From a virus, in IMG/VR virus record IMGVR_UViG_3300043099_000765, positions 1 to 28,667 of that record: a stretch of DNA of 28,667 nucleotides. One strand, given 5' to 3'. Numbering within the stretch: position 1 is the stretch's first letter; each line of letters starts with the position of its first letter. A model generated the notes under the pieces. That model was given only the letters and a program-made list of their open reading frames with translations. It was not told where the DNA came from and searched no databases. A program made the translations under genes and the position numbers. This document shows, one piece after another, positions 15,404 to 24,075 of this stretch.

Positions 15404-16509
15404 TGAACCAATACCTGCAAACCCTCGTCGATCAAACCCTCTACCGCGCCGAGCACTGGCTGCGGGAGTTTCGCAACCCCGTCGTCCTCTGGAGCGGAGG
15501 CAAGGACAGCACCGCTATGCTGCACCTCCTCATCTTCAAGCTCGGCGTGCGGCTCCCCTGCGTGCAGTGGCGTGAGCCCCGCTTCCGCCACCGCTACGCC
15601 CACAGCGACCTGCTCGCCCGCGAGTGGGACTTGACCCTCTTCGACTACGCTCCCGGCCGCATCGCCATCCAAGACGGGTTCGACATCGAGACCGGCGCAC
15701 CCCGTTTCGATTTCCTCAAGTATTACCAATGGGGCCATCACAGCGCCCTTATCCTCAGCCTCGGCACCGAAGCCCCCACCGCGCAGGAAGTCTCCGAGGG
15801 CCGCTACCTTTGCGGCCTCTCCGATGTTCTCCAGCGCCCCACCGGCACCTTCCAATGGCCGTGGGACTCCTGCTTCCACGGCCAGAAATCCGCCGATGTC
15901 GATCTCATCAAAGGAGCCGTGCCCCTCATGCAGGATGTCCGCCGCACCCCAGACTCGCCCACCCAGCTCTACCCCATGCGGCATTGGACCGACGACGACA
16001 TCTTCGATTACCTCGAAGCCGAAGGCGTCCCGATGGACCCCACCCGCTACGACCGCTCCACCGGCAAGTGGGGCCACAAGCAGGACAAATCCCACAACGC
16101 CGACTACTACCCGATATGCTGGAACTGCGTGAACCGCCACTTGAGCAGCCCCGTCCATTGCCCGAAACTCCAAAGCCAGGTCAACAACATCGCCCACCTC
16201 GCCCCCTACGAGGACAACGCGATTCCCGAGCAGGGCTTCCGCCACAACTGGGCTCCGAATACGACTGTCAACGGTGTGGGGCATGTTGCAGCCACAAATG
16301 GAGTTGGCCCGTGCTCCGGCGCGACCGCTCCGACGCCACCGGCATACCTGCCGAATACCTCCGCACCGACTACCCTTTGCTCAAAACCTCGCCCTGCGGA
16401 CGCTGCATCGCCCTCCGTGGCGAAGTGGGCCGAGGAGTCGCCTGCGCAATATACCAACACCGTCCGCACGCCTGCCGAGCATTTGTCCCCGGCAGCCCAC
16501 TCTGCCTAG
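15403..16509 (+). CDS. PAPS reductase-like PP-loop protein
   Basis: A 368-codon frame. Residues 27-36 (VVLWSGGKDS) form the PP-loop that binds ATP or PAPS. YPMRHWTDDDIFDYLEAEGV (190-209) matches the conserved P.r.Wt..di..Y segment of phosphoadenosine phosphosulfate reductase-like and DndC-like proteins. CWNC (239-242) adds a metal or redox Cys pair, with C253 nearby. Phage relatives are thought to act in sulfur transfer or DNA or nucleotide modification; the substrate here is unknown. After about residue 283 the frame degenerates into Ala/Thr/Pro-rich sequence that looks out of frame, while the -1 frame there encodes a clear cysteine-cluster domain. The native C-terminus may therefore be near 16250, or the protein may continue in the other frame. 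Confidence 0.8.
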   Translation: MNQYLQTLVDQTLYRAEHWLREFRNPVVLWSGGKDSTAMLHLLIFKLGVRLPCVQWREPRFRHRYAHSDLLAREWDLTLFDYAPGRIAIQDGFDIETGAPRFDFLKYYQWGHHSALILSLGTEAPTAQEVSEGRYLCGLSDVLQRPTGTFQWPWDSCFHGQKSADVDLIKGAVPLMQDVRRTPDSPTQLYPMRHWTDDDIFDYLEAEGVPMDPTRYDRSTGKWGHKQDKSHNADYYPICWNCVNRHLSSPVHCPKLQSQVNNIAHLAPYEDNAIPEQGFRHNWAPNTTVNGVGHVAATNGVGPCSGATAPTPPAYLPNTSAPTTLCSKPRPADAASPSVAKWAEESPAQYTNTVRTPAEHLSPAAHSA

Positions 16510-16544
16510 AAGCCCGTAAATCCCAAAACCTCCCAACCCCCTAA
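16116..16544 (+). CDS. YkgJ-type cysteine-cluster domain overlapping the PAPS reductase gene
   Basis: In the frame -1 relative to the PAPS reductase gene, codons from 16257 on read EYDCQRCGACCSHKWSWPV and end with CGRCIAL..., ACAIYQHRPHACRAFVPGSP and LCLEAR. The Cys spacing (CxxCxxCC, CxxC, C.IY..RP..CR.F..GS..C..AR) is that of the YkgJ/UPF0153 Fe-S or Zn-binding family. The only upstream in-frame ATG found is 16116, which adds about 45 residues of shadow-like sequence; CTG 16248 is another possible start. The third option is a -1 frameshift that fuses the domain to the PAPS reductase after residue about 283 (...GFRHNW). A sequencing indel or pseudogenisation would look the same. The domain is well supported, its start is not. 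Confidence 0.65.
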   Translation: MLELREPPLEQPRPLPETPKPGQQHRPPRPLRGQRDSRAGLPPQLGSEYDCQRCGACCSHKWSWPVLRRDRSDATGIPAEYLRTDYPLLKTSPCGRCIALRGEVGRGVACAIYQHRPHACRAFVPGSPLCLEARKSQNLPTP

Positions 16545-16550
16545 ACGCCC

Positions 16551-17153
16551 ATGTTCGCCTACAACCCCACCGTCAACGACCGCTCCGGAGAAATCCTCGG
16601 AGCCTACACCGCCAACGCCGCAGAAACCCGCGCCGAAGGAATGCAATCTTTCGGTAAATCCATCGGCGAAGGTCTCGCCGGTCTCGGCGGCGGCATCGGC
16701 GAAGGCATGACTAAGGCCCGCGAAAACGCTATCAAATACGACACTGCTGCCGGGATGCTCGACACCTACAAGGAGAACGCAGGCGCTCTCGGGCTCGACC
16801 TCAATATGCTCGGGGGCATGGAACAGAAATACGCGAAAGACCCTGATAAGCTTATCGGCGCTCTGACCGTAGTCGGCAAACTCGCCGAGAATAAATTGGA
16901 TATTCAAAAAGCCGAAGCTACCTACGCCGCTCTCGGAAATGCCTACACCCAAAAGGCCGCTGCCACGGCTGCTGCCAAAGCCGATGCTCCGATGAAGATG
17001 AATTCCGAGTCGATCCGCAGCATGGTTTCCGAAGCCAAGGCTGCTGGATTCACTGACGAAGCCATCAAGGCCAAGCTCGGGCAGCAATACGGCGATTGGG
17101 CCGTGCGCTCCGTTTACCCGCCGCAGAATCAAGGCATTTGGATGGGGCAGTAA
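16551..17153 (+). CDS. Small internal virion protein candidate
   Basis: A 200-residue protein, helical and Ala/Gly/Lys-rich. The opening MFAYNPTVNDRSGEILGAYT then ANAAETRAEGMQSF, followed by a GEGLAGLGGGIGEG segment, resembles N-termini of podoviral internal or ejection proteins. It starts 6 bases after the cysteine-cluster frame and ends 9 bases before the giant gene, so it is in the same operon. Probably ejected with DNA or part of the internal core. No catalytic motif is seen. Confidence 0.6.
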   Translation: MFAYNPTVNDRSGEILGAYTANAAETRAEGMQSFGKSIGEGLAGLGGGIGEGMTKARENAIKYDTAAGMLDTYKENAGALGLDLNMLGGMEQKYAKDPDKLIGALTVVGKLAENKLDIQKAEATYAALGNAYTQKAAATAAAKADAPMKMNSESIRSMVSEAKAAGFTDEAIKAKLGQQYGDWAVRSVYPPQNQGIWMGQ

Positions 17154-17162
17154 AATAGCCCC

Positions 17163-20100
17163 ATGGTCAACCCCCTCCTCGACGCTCTCCTTGCGGACCG
17201 CGACGCCCGCGACCCCGCGTATCCTGACCCTGCCGCCGCGCCGACGCCGGAGGCGGGAGCCCGCATGATCGACTTCGCCACGCCGCTTCCCGAAGCAACG
17301 CCGTTGTCTGGAGACGCAATCACTTTCCCCGACGAGCAAGAAGCTGCGCTGACTCCCATCGAGGAGGTCGATAGCCAAATCGAAGCGCCCGTTGCCCCTG
17401 GCCGCTTGCCGAGAAATCCCTTGCTTGATTCTTTGTTGGCCGACCAGCAAGCCCAAGCCGCCACCCAGCAAGCCGTCGCCGAGGCCACCACACCCGACCA
17501 AAACCTCCCCGTCCTCAAGCCCGAACTCGCCGATGCCCTCGGAGTCCTCGACTACCGCGACCCCCAAGAAGGCGCACGCCGTTCCCAAGCCGCCGCCCTC
17601 GGCGAAATCCTCGGTCTCCCCGAATACGAGAAGGTCCAACTCGGAGCCGCCCCCGTCAACGCCGATGGCACCGTCACCATCCGCCGCGCCCAAGCCGTCT
17701 CCCCCGAAGCCCAAGCCGCCGCTGCCAAGCAGCTTGAAAATCTGCGCATCATGGCCGCTGGCGAGATGCTCGTCGAAGATTCTCCCAAAGAAGTCGGCAC
17801 CCTCCAAGGCATCGCCAACGCCGCGCAGAACGCTTTCGACTCCGCCCGCCAAGCCCTCATGGCCACCGATGGCCTCGATGAGAACGACGCCGCGCAACTC
17901 GCCCGCATCGAATACAACAAAGCCGCCCGCCGCGTCGCCCCAGGCTACGCCGCCTACCAGCAAGCCGAAGGTTGGGATGCCGTAAAAGCCTTTGCCAAAA
18001 ATCCCTTCGAAGTCTCGGCAAATATCATCACCGAAGGACTCGCCGGAAGCTGGCCCGCCCTCGCAGGCGGCCTTGCCACCGGAGCCACCACCGCCGCCGT
18101 GGCCGGAGCCGCCGGATCGGTCGTGCCCGGCGCAGGCAATGTCATCGGTGCAGGCGGAGGCTTCACCGCAGGCATGGTCGGAGGCACCGCCGCCGGTTCC
18201 TTTGCCACAGAATACGGCAGCAAAATCCTCGAAGAATTGCAGACCGCTGGGATGAATCCCAAAAACCCCGAGAGCATCGCCAAATTCTTCAGCAACGAAA
18301 GGCTCATGGCTGAGGCAAAGGATGCCGCCTTCAAGCGAGGCGTTCCCGTTGCCGCCTTCGACGCCCTCTCCGCAGGCATCGCCGGGCGAGTCGGCTCAGT
18401 CTTCCGCGCCGCCGCCAAGACCCCTGTCCGCCTCGCCGTCACAGAAGGAGTCATCCAAGGAGGGCTTGGAGGAGCAGGCGAGGTAGCCGGATCCGTCGCA
18501 GCCGGAGACCCAGTAAACCCCAAGGCCGTCTTCGGAGAAGTCATCGGCGAAGTCGGACCAGCCGCCATCGAGATCGCCGCCGGACGCCAAGCCGCAGCCA
18601 GCCAGCCCGCCCCCGTGGGAACGCCGTCGTCCCCGACGGCCCCTCCGTCATCCGCTCCCATCGCCCAGCCCGCCCCCGCCGAAGTCCCCCAAAACTTCAC
18701 CCCCATTTCCTCCCCCGCGCCCGCCGCCACCAGCCCCGCGCCCCGCACCCTCGGCCAAGTCCGCGCCCCGGAAATCCCCATCGACCAGACCGCCCTCGAT
18801 GAAGCCTTCGGCTCGACCTTCGCCCCGCCGCCCGATGTATCAAATGATACCTTCGCCCCGCCTGCCGCAGTTAACCCACAGGTTAACCCTGCGCCTGCTC
18901 CGGTTTCCGACATTCCCCCAACGGCCTCTGCTCCCGTAGCAAGCACACTCACAGCGCCTGAACCGACAGGATCACCCGAGTTGATCGCCGGGGAGGGGGC
19001 ATCTGTTTCGGCTACGCCGCAAATTACGATGTCTGCCAAGGATGATAAAGAGTTTAGCGAGCTTGAAGATTTGATGCTAAAAAAGGGTCAAGCTGAGAAC
19101 AAGGTTCGCGGTGTTAAGTTCACAAAACAAAATCAATCACGCTACCAAACCCTTGTAACAAAATTCAGAGATCGTTTAATTGAAACAACGAACCCTAAAA
19201 ATGATCCTGTAGTTGGAGTTGATATAAACGGAACCCCAATACAGCAATCAAACAAAGGAACATTCTACACATTTGAAAACGGAAGGGTAAGAACAGGGCC
19301 AGCATTTTCAGAAGCATCGCCTGCGCCAAGCATCGAGCAGCCTATTGAAACCAAGCCGCAGAGATATGCTTTGCAGCAAATTGGAGCTACATCAGGAGAG
19401 TGGCGAACGATACAAATACTTCCAAATCAGGATGCCGCTAATGCGGAGCAAGCAAAGCTTCCAGAAGGGGCTACTGGATGGAGGATAATTCCAGAACCAC
19501 AAGTCGCCGAGAAATCTGCGCCAGTAGAAACTCAACCGCCTCGCCCGTTCTCCGAAATCATGGCAGAGAACATGAAGCGTAAAGGCGAGGCCGGATACAT
19601 CGACTTCGGTGTGGTGCAAGATTTCGGCCAGAGCATCTACCAAGCGGGCATGGATTTTGCCGCATGGTCTGGGCGCATGGTGCAGAAGTTTGGTGAAACC
19701 ATCCGCGATGTGCTCTCTTCTCTCTGGCAAGCCGTCTCCGGCGGGCAATACCTGCCGCAAGCTCGCGAGCGTGGCAGCGTAAACATTTCTCCTGGCACTG
19801 GACCTAAGCCCCGCAAGTTCGGCCAATCCCTCCAAGCCGCCCCCGGCGTTGCGCCCGAAGTCAAATCCCGCCTCACCTCGCTCGACTACGATCCTGTCTC
19901 GAACGCCCAAACCCTCGCCAACGCCCGCGCCCGCATCGACTCGGCGGGCAGCATCGACACCGCTTTCACCGACCTCATGGGCAAGCCCGCCATCGAAGGC
20001 TGGCAGCCCACCGCCGAGGATTACGCCACCGGCATGGAACTCATGGCGCAACTCCAAAACCGGAGCCGCCATGCCGATGCCGCCTCCATCGCCAACATGA

Positions 20101-22784
20101 TGGCCACTCGCGCCACCGACCAAGGCCGCGCCATCCAAGCCCTCTCGATGATTGGCCGCCTCGGGCCGCAAGGCATCGAGCTTTTCGCCCAGAGCCAACT
20201 CCAAGCCGCCGCCACCAAGCCCGCCAAGACCGACAAGCAGAAGGCCGATATCCAAGCCAAGATCACCGAGGCCGGGCAGTTGCAAGGCGAGGTGGACAAA
20301 CTCCGCCGCGACTCCACCACCGCTGCCATCGTTGGCAATAAAGACCTCATCAAATCCTCGCTCCCCGCCGGAGTCGATGCCGTGCAGGTCAACATCGCCA
20401 TCCGCGAAGCCATCCTCGGCGCACCCACGCCTCTCGCCGCCCAAGCCGCCACCTCCTCCATCCTCACCGGCCAAGGGCTCTCCGACAAAGGAGCCGCCCG
20501 CATCTCCGGCAGCATCGTCCGCGACTTCCTCAAGACCACGCAGGACACCCGCGCCAAAGTCCTCCAAGACCTCCTCGCCACCGCCGATTCCGACCGCCGC
20601 CTGGATAAATCCAAACTCGGCTCCCTCATCCGCCTCAACCGCGAAGGCAAGCTCACCGATGCCAGCCTCCACGCAGGCATGGCCAAGATGCTTGGCATCC
20701 CACACTGGAGCGCCGAGCACAGCGCCAAGGTCCGCCGCATCCTCGCCCAGCACGAGAAAGCCACCGACCCCCGCATCAAGCTCGTCAAGGCCGCCGAAGC
20801 CCTCGATGTCGTCTACCGCGACTTCATGCCGCCAGGCTTCCTCGACAAAGTGGACACCATCCAGACCATCGCCATGCTGCTGAACCCCAAAACGGTCAAT
20901 CGAAATGTGATTGGCAACGCTCTCATGGCAGGAGCAGACTTGGCCGCCGATGCCGTCTCCGTGCCCATGGATGCCTTGGTTTCCCTGGGAACCGGCCAGC
21001 GCACCCGCACAGGGCTTTCACTCGGTGAACGCCTCATGGGCCTCGGAGCCGGAGTAGGGGACATCAAAGCAGGCTACGACTTCGCCCGCTCCGAAGGCCG
21101 TGGCCGCATCGGCAGCATCGCTGAGGGCGTCGATACCCTCGTCCGCCTCGGCCGCCTGCAATCCTCGGGCAAATACAACGCCTCCGACATCTCCGCCCTC
21201 AGCGGCCCCACTTTCACAGCTCCAGTTTTTCGTCACCTTGAAACAACACTTGGAGCCGTCCTCTCCATCTCCGACCGAGGTTTCTACGAATCCGCCTTCC
21301 GCGCCAGCCTCGACACCCGCATGAAAGCTGCCGCCGCAAGTGGCAACCCCATGCTCGCTCCTGATACTGACATGGTGACAGCCGCCCGCATGGATGCTGG
21401 CCGCGCCATTTACCAAGACGACAACGCCGCCAGCCGCACACTCGGCGGGCTCCGCCGCGTCCTTAATTTCAATCAACGCTGGGGCATCGGCTCCCTGCTG
21501 ATGAAATTTACCCAAGTCCCCGGCTCGATCCTCACCCGCGCTGTGGAATTTTCCCCGCTTGGATTCATCAACACCGCCTACCAAAGCCTCGCGCCGATGC
21601 TCTCCAACTCCCGCGAGTTTGACCAGAAAGCCTTCACCGACTCCTTCTCCCGCGCCCTCGTCGGCACCACCGGCCTCGTCGCCACCGGCTACTGGCTCGC
21701 CCACCTCGGCATCATCTCCGCTGGTGGAGATGCCAAAGATGAAGACAAGCGAAACCTCAACCGCGCCATGGGTTGGGGCACCTACAAGCTCAATGTCGAT
21801 GCGCTCAAGCGTGCCCTCATGACCGGGAATTTCTGGACCCCTCAGAAGCAACAGCTTCATGACAGAACAGAAAGCTACGATTGGGCACAGCCCCTCTCCA
21901 TCGGCGTCGCCATGGGAGCCTACTCCCGAGAGAATCAAGAAGCCATCAAGCAAGACATCCTCGCAGGCAAGAAGCAAAGCCTCGCCGCCACCGGCCTCAA
22001 CTGGCTCGCCTACGCAGGCGGCGCAGCCACCGGAGCCATGAACTCCCTGATCGAACAACCCCTCCTCACCGGCCTTAATCAATTCGCCCGAGATGTCGGC
22101 TACGACAACATCCCCGGCGCTCTCCTCAAAACCGCCGCCGACGCCCCCGGCACCTTCATCCCCACCGCCGCAAGGCAATGGATGCAACTCACCGACAACG
22201 CCGTCCGCGAAACCCGCGACAGCTCCCCGGCTCGGCAGTTCATCAACGAACTCAAAGCCCAGCTCCCCGGCCAAAGCCAAACCCTCCCGCAGAAATACGA
22301 CATCACCGGGCAACCCATCGAGCGTTGGGCCAAGGACAGCAACACGCTCTTCAATGTCCTCTTCAATCCCTCGATGGTCTCCTACATCAAAGGCAGCCCC
22401 GCGCTCACCGAGATGAGCCAGGTTTACAAATACACCGCCGAGGCCGGAGCCATCCCCAACCAGGTCAAACCGGAGTTCACCGTCGAAGGCGTCAAAGTCC
22501 GCCTCACCTCCGAAGAGATCAGCGCCATGCAGAAAGACATGGGAGCCCTCAGCATCGCCGCGCTGGAGAAGTTCGTCCTCTCCGATCCCCGCTACGACAA
22601 AGCCACATGGGACATCAAAGCCAAAGCCATGACCCGCGCCCTGGAGAAAGCCAGCACCGCCGCCAAATACCGCATCCTCATGTCTCGCCCCGACCTCAAG
22701 ACCCGCGCCAAGCAGGAATACGACGCCATCCAAGCCAACCGCGCCGCCACCCAATCCGACATGCTCGCCCCTGTCGGGCCGTAA
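17163..22784 (+). CDS. 1873-residue large polyvalent / internal virion protein
   Basis: The longest gene and the last of the late module. Residues about 296-346 are a Gly/Ala-rich hydrophobic stretch (GLATGATTAAVAGAAGSVVP). Residues about 480-606 are Pro/Ala-rich and disordered. Residues about 620-776 are encoded by markedly A+T-richer DNA and look inserted. The C-terminal half carries landmarks of large polyvalent proteins of phages: AMLLNPKTVNRNVIGNALM (near 1241), LLMKFTQVPGSILTRAVEFS (near 1445) and TGYWLAHLGIISAGGDAKDE (near 1508). The expected role is entry: a giant internal protein ejected with the genome that carries several activities and membrane-active segments. I see no lysozyme or protease signature. 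ATG 17163 follows the previous stop by 9 bases. Confidence 0.75.
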   Translation: MVNPLLDALLADRDARDPAYPDPAAAPTPEAGARMIDFATPLPEATPLSGDAITFPDEQEAALTPIEEVDSQIEAPVAPGRLPRNPLLDSLLADQQAQAATQQAVAEATTPDQNLPVLKPELADALGVLDYRDPQEGARRSQAAALGEILGLPEYEKVQLGAAPVNADGTVTIRRAQAVSPEAQAAAAKQLENLRIMAAGEMLVEDSPKEVGTLQGIANAAQNAFDSARQALMATDGLDENDAAQLARIEYNKAARRVAPGYAAYQQAEGWDAVKAFAKNPFEVSANIITEGLAGSWPALAGGLATGATTAAVAGAAGSVVPGAGNVIGAGGGFTAGMVGGTAAGSFATEYGSKILEELQTAGMNPKNPESIAKFFSNERLMAEAKDAAFKRGVPVAAFDALSAGIAGRVGSVFRAAAKTPVRLAVTEGVIQGGLGGAGEVAGSVAAGDPVNPKAVFGEVIGEVGPAAIEIAAGRQAAASQPAPVGTPSSPTAPPSSAPIAQPAPAEVPQNFTPISSPAPAATSPAPRTLGQVRAPEIPIDQTALDEAFGSTFAPPPDVSNDTFAPPAAVNPQVNPAPAPVSDIPPTASAPVASTLTAPEPTGSPELIAGEGASVSATPQITMSAKDDKEFSELEDLMLKKGQAENKVRGVKFTKQNQSRYQTLVTKFRDRLIETTNPKNDPVVGVDINGTPIQQSNKGTFYTFENGRVRTGPAFSEASPAPSIEQPIETKPQRYALQQIGATSGEWRTIQILPNQDAANAEQAKLPEGATGWRIIPEPQVAEKSAPVETQPPRPFSEIMAENMKRKGEAGYIDFGVVQDFGQSIYQAGMDFAAWSGRMVQKFGETIRDVLSSLWQAVSGGQYLPQARERGSVNISPGTGPKPRKFGQSLQAAPGVAPEVKSRLTSLDYDPVSNAQTLANARARIDSAGSIDTAFTDLMGKPAIEGWQPTAEDYATGMELMAQLQNRSRHADAASIANMMATRATDQGRAIQALSMIGRLGPQGIELFAQSQLQAAATKPAKTDKQKADIQAKITEAGQLQGEVDKLRRDSTTAAIVGNKDLIKSSLPAGVDAVQVNIAIREAILGAPTPLAAQAATSSILTGQGLSDKGAARISGSIVRDFLKTTQDTRAKVLQDLLATADSDRRLDKSKLGSLIRLNREGKLTDASLHAGMAKMLGIPHWSAEHSAKVRRILAQHEKATDPRIKLVKAAEALDVVYRDFMPPGFLDKVDTIQTIAMLLNPKTVNRNVIGNALMAGADLAADAVSVPMDALVSLGTGQRTRTGLSLGERLMGLGAGVGDIKAGYDFARSEGRGRIGSIAEGVDTLVRLGRLQSSGKYNASDISALSGPTFTAPVFRHLETTLGAVLSISDRGFYESAFRASLDTRMKAAAASGNPMLAPDTDMVTAARMDAGRAIYQDDNAASRTLGGLRRVLNFNQRWGIGSLLMKFTQVPGSILTRAVEFSPLGFINTAYQSLAPMLSNSREFDQKAFTDSFSRALVGTTGLVATGYWLAHLGIISAGGDAKDEDKRNLNRAMGWGTYKLNVDALKRALMTGNFWTPQKQQLHDRTESYDWAQPLSIGVAMGAYSRENQEAIKQDILAGKKQSLAATGLNWLAYAGGAATGAMNSLIEQPLLTGLNQFARDVGYDNIPGALLKTAADAPGTFIPTAARQWMQLTDNAVRETRDSSPARQFINELKAQLPGQSQTLPQKYDITGQPIERWAKDSNTLFNVLFNPSMVSYIKGSPALTEMSQVYKYTAEAGAIPNQVKPEFTVEGVKVRLTSEEISAMQKDMGALSIAALEKFVLSDPRYDKATWDIKAKAMTRALEKASTAAKYRILMSRPDLKTRAKQEYDAIQANRAATQSDMLAPVGP

Positions 22785-22795
22785 TTTTTGCCCCC

Positions 22796-22825
22796 CCCTC
22801 GGCCAGATTTTTCCAGCCCCGAGGG
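22796..22825. terminator. Hairpin between convergent genes
   Basis: A 7-bp perfect stem CCCTCGG (22796-22802) / CCGAGGG (22819-22825) encloses a T-rich loop in the 44 bases between the convergent ends of the giant virion gene and the integrase. Position suggests a shared terminator for both directions. Neither side has a long T-run directly after the stem, so it may be weak or need a factor. Confidence 0.5.
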
Positions 22826-22828
22826 TAA

Positions 22829-23923
22829 TTAAAGCGGCTTCGGCCTTTCCAGCAGGGCGTGGTAGTGCTTCTCGACGACATCCATGGAGTCGCGCAGCAG
22901 CTTTGCCGCAACCTCCAGGCCGTCCCGCTGGGCAATGCGGCTGCCGTATTCCTTTCGCAGATTATAGGCTCCCTTCGCCCCGTCGGGGATGAAGCGCCGC
23001 GCAAATCCGTTGATACCATCGTGCGTCAGGTCGTCGGCCTCGGTCTTGTGAGCGCGGGGAATGACATACTCGCCCTCGCCAAGCGCGGCCTTGATCGCCC
23101 GCATCAGGCGGAGATTCACCGGCACGCGGCCATATTTTCCATTTTTGCTGTGAAAGTCGGGGCGCTTGATGAGAACCAAATCCACGCCGCTCTTGTTAGG
23201 GAGCCAATCCACCCAATCCCACCGGAGCTTGGCCACCTCGGAGTTTCGCAACCCCGCCCGCCGCATCAGCCAGTAAATCGCCCACACGCGGGGATTTTCC
23301 CGCCGCAGGGGAATCCTCGCCGCCGCATCCATCCGCCGCAGGATGTCGCGGGGGATGGGCTCGTAGGTTTGATCCTGAGCCTTTCCGCCCGAGACTTTCC
23401 AGAACTCGGTGAGGTCGGGCAGGGTCAAATCCGCGAAGAGGTGCATCCGGCGCTGGGCCACCACTTGCTTGACCGTCTGCACGCTCGACCTCACGCCCGC
23501 CTCGGTGCAGCCCGCCGCCATCCGCGCCGTGATCCAATTCCTCAAGACCGGAGCGGTGAGCACCAAATGAGAGGACACGCCGCGCCAATCCGCCTTGCCG
23601 CTCGCCTCGGCGACATACTTGGCAAAGCCGCTCGCAGCCTTCGTCGCCGATCCGCCAGGGCCGTGGAGCTTGAACCGGTCCACAATCTCCCCCGCCGTGG
23701 CATAGCCTGGCCGCCGGACGACCTTCGCCAGCTCCTCCTCGTTGCCCGAGCGCAAGCCCTCGGCGATCTTGCGGGCTTTCGCCTCCGCCGCCGACTTGCC
23801 GCTTTTGTTATTCAAGCTCACGCCCGTGGCCTTCTCGACCCGCTTGCCGTCGATCTGCACGCGGTAATACCAGCCATTGCGTGACTCTTTCCAATAAACC
23901 GTGATCTCGTTGTGTTTTCTCAT
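22829..23923 (-). CDS. int: Tyrosine recombinase (phage integrase)
   Basis: A 364-residue integrase that would recombine attP with a host tRNA-Arg gene. The N-terminal arm-binding region is VYWKESRNGWYYRVQIDGKR; the catalytic domain has AGLRNSEVAKLRWDWVD (Arg of box I), SKNGKYGR (Lys), YNLRKEYGS (box II Arg) and VEKHYHALL with the Tyr nucleophile. The His of the usual HxxR box II is Tyr and the usual LGH His is Asp, so two standard active-site positions differ. I start at ATG 23923; an in-frame ATG at 23959 adds 12 residues encoded entirely within the GTCGCCACT repeats that look like integrase binding sites. It ends 4 bases from the convergent hairpin, and transcription probably starts inside the attP region, allowing self-regulation. 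Confidence 0.85.
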   Translation of the reverse strand: MRKHNEITVYWKESRNGWYYRVQIDGKRVEKATGVSLNNKSGKSAAEAKARKIAEGLRSGNEEELAKVVRRPGYATAGEIVDRFKLHGPGGSATKAASGFAKYVAEASGKADWRGVSSHLVLTAPVLRNWITARMAAGCTEAGVRSSVQTVKQVVAQRRMHLFADLTLPDLTEFWKVSGGKAQDQTYEPIPRDILRRMDAAARIPLRRENPRVWAIYWLMRRAGLRNSEVAKLRWDWVDWLPNKSGVDLVLIKRPDFHSKNGKYGRVPVNLRLMRAIKAALGEGEYVIPRAHKTEADDLTHDGINGFARRFIPDGAKGAYNLRKEYGSRIAQRDGLEVAAKLLRDSMDVVEKHYHALLERPKPL

Positions 23924-23925
23924 GG

Positions 23926-23962
23926 GGTCGCCACTTTTGTCCGCCACTATGGTCGCCACTTC
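23926..23962 (+). repeat. Left cluster of attP arm-type sites
   Basis: Three direct repeats sharing CGCCACT: GGTCGCCACTTT at 23926-23937, a degenerate GTCCGCCACTAT at 23939-23950 and GGTCGCCACTTC at 23951-23962. The shared core recurs every 12-13 bases, about one helical turn. They lie directly upstream of the integrase start. This is what arm-type integrase sites look like; binding is inferred. Confidence 0.7.
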
Positions 23963-24047
23963 AATCCGAAATTCGATGGATGGGGTGAATACATTAGACG
24001 GTCAAAAACTAGAAATTTCTGACAAGTTACCTAGTGAAACCGGAAAT

Positions 24048-24059
24048 GGTCGCCACTTT
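24048..24059 (+). repeat. Single attP arm-type site next to the core
   Basis: A perfect GGTCGCCACTTT copy, 16 bases left of the tRNA-derived core and in the same orientation as the other copies. It belongs to the same set of six repeats around the core. Confidence 0.7.
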
Positions 24060-24075
24060 GAGGGGAAGAGGGGAG

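Noticed and set aside
16506-17963. Long minus-strand frame of 485 codons
   Set aside because: It lies opposite two well-supported plus-strand virion genes; its Gly/Val-rich composition is the mirror of Ala/Pro-rich codons.
21018-22754. Minus-strand frame of 578 codons
   Set aside because: It is a shadow of the conserved C-terminal part of the giant internal protein.
22859-23884. Plus-strand frame of 341 codons opposite the integrase
   Set aside because: The minus strand carries clear integrase motifs, so this is its shadow.
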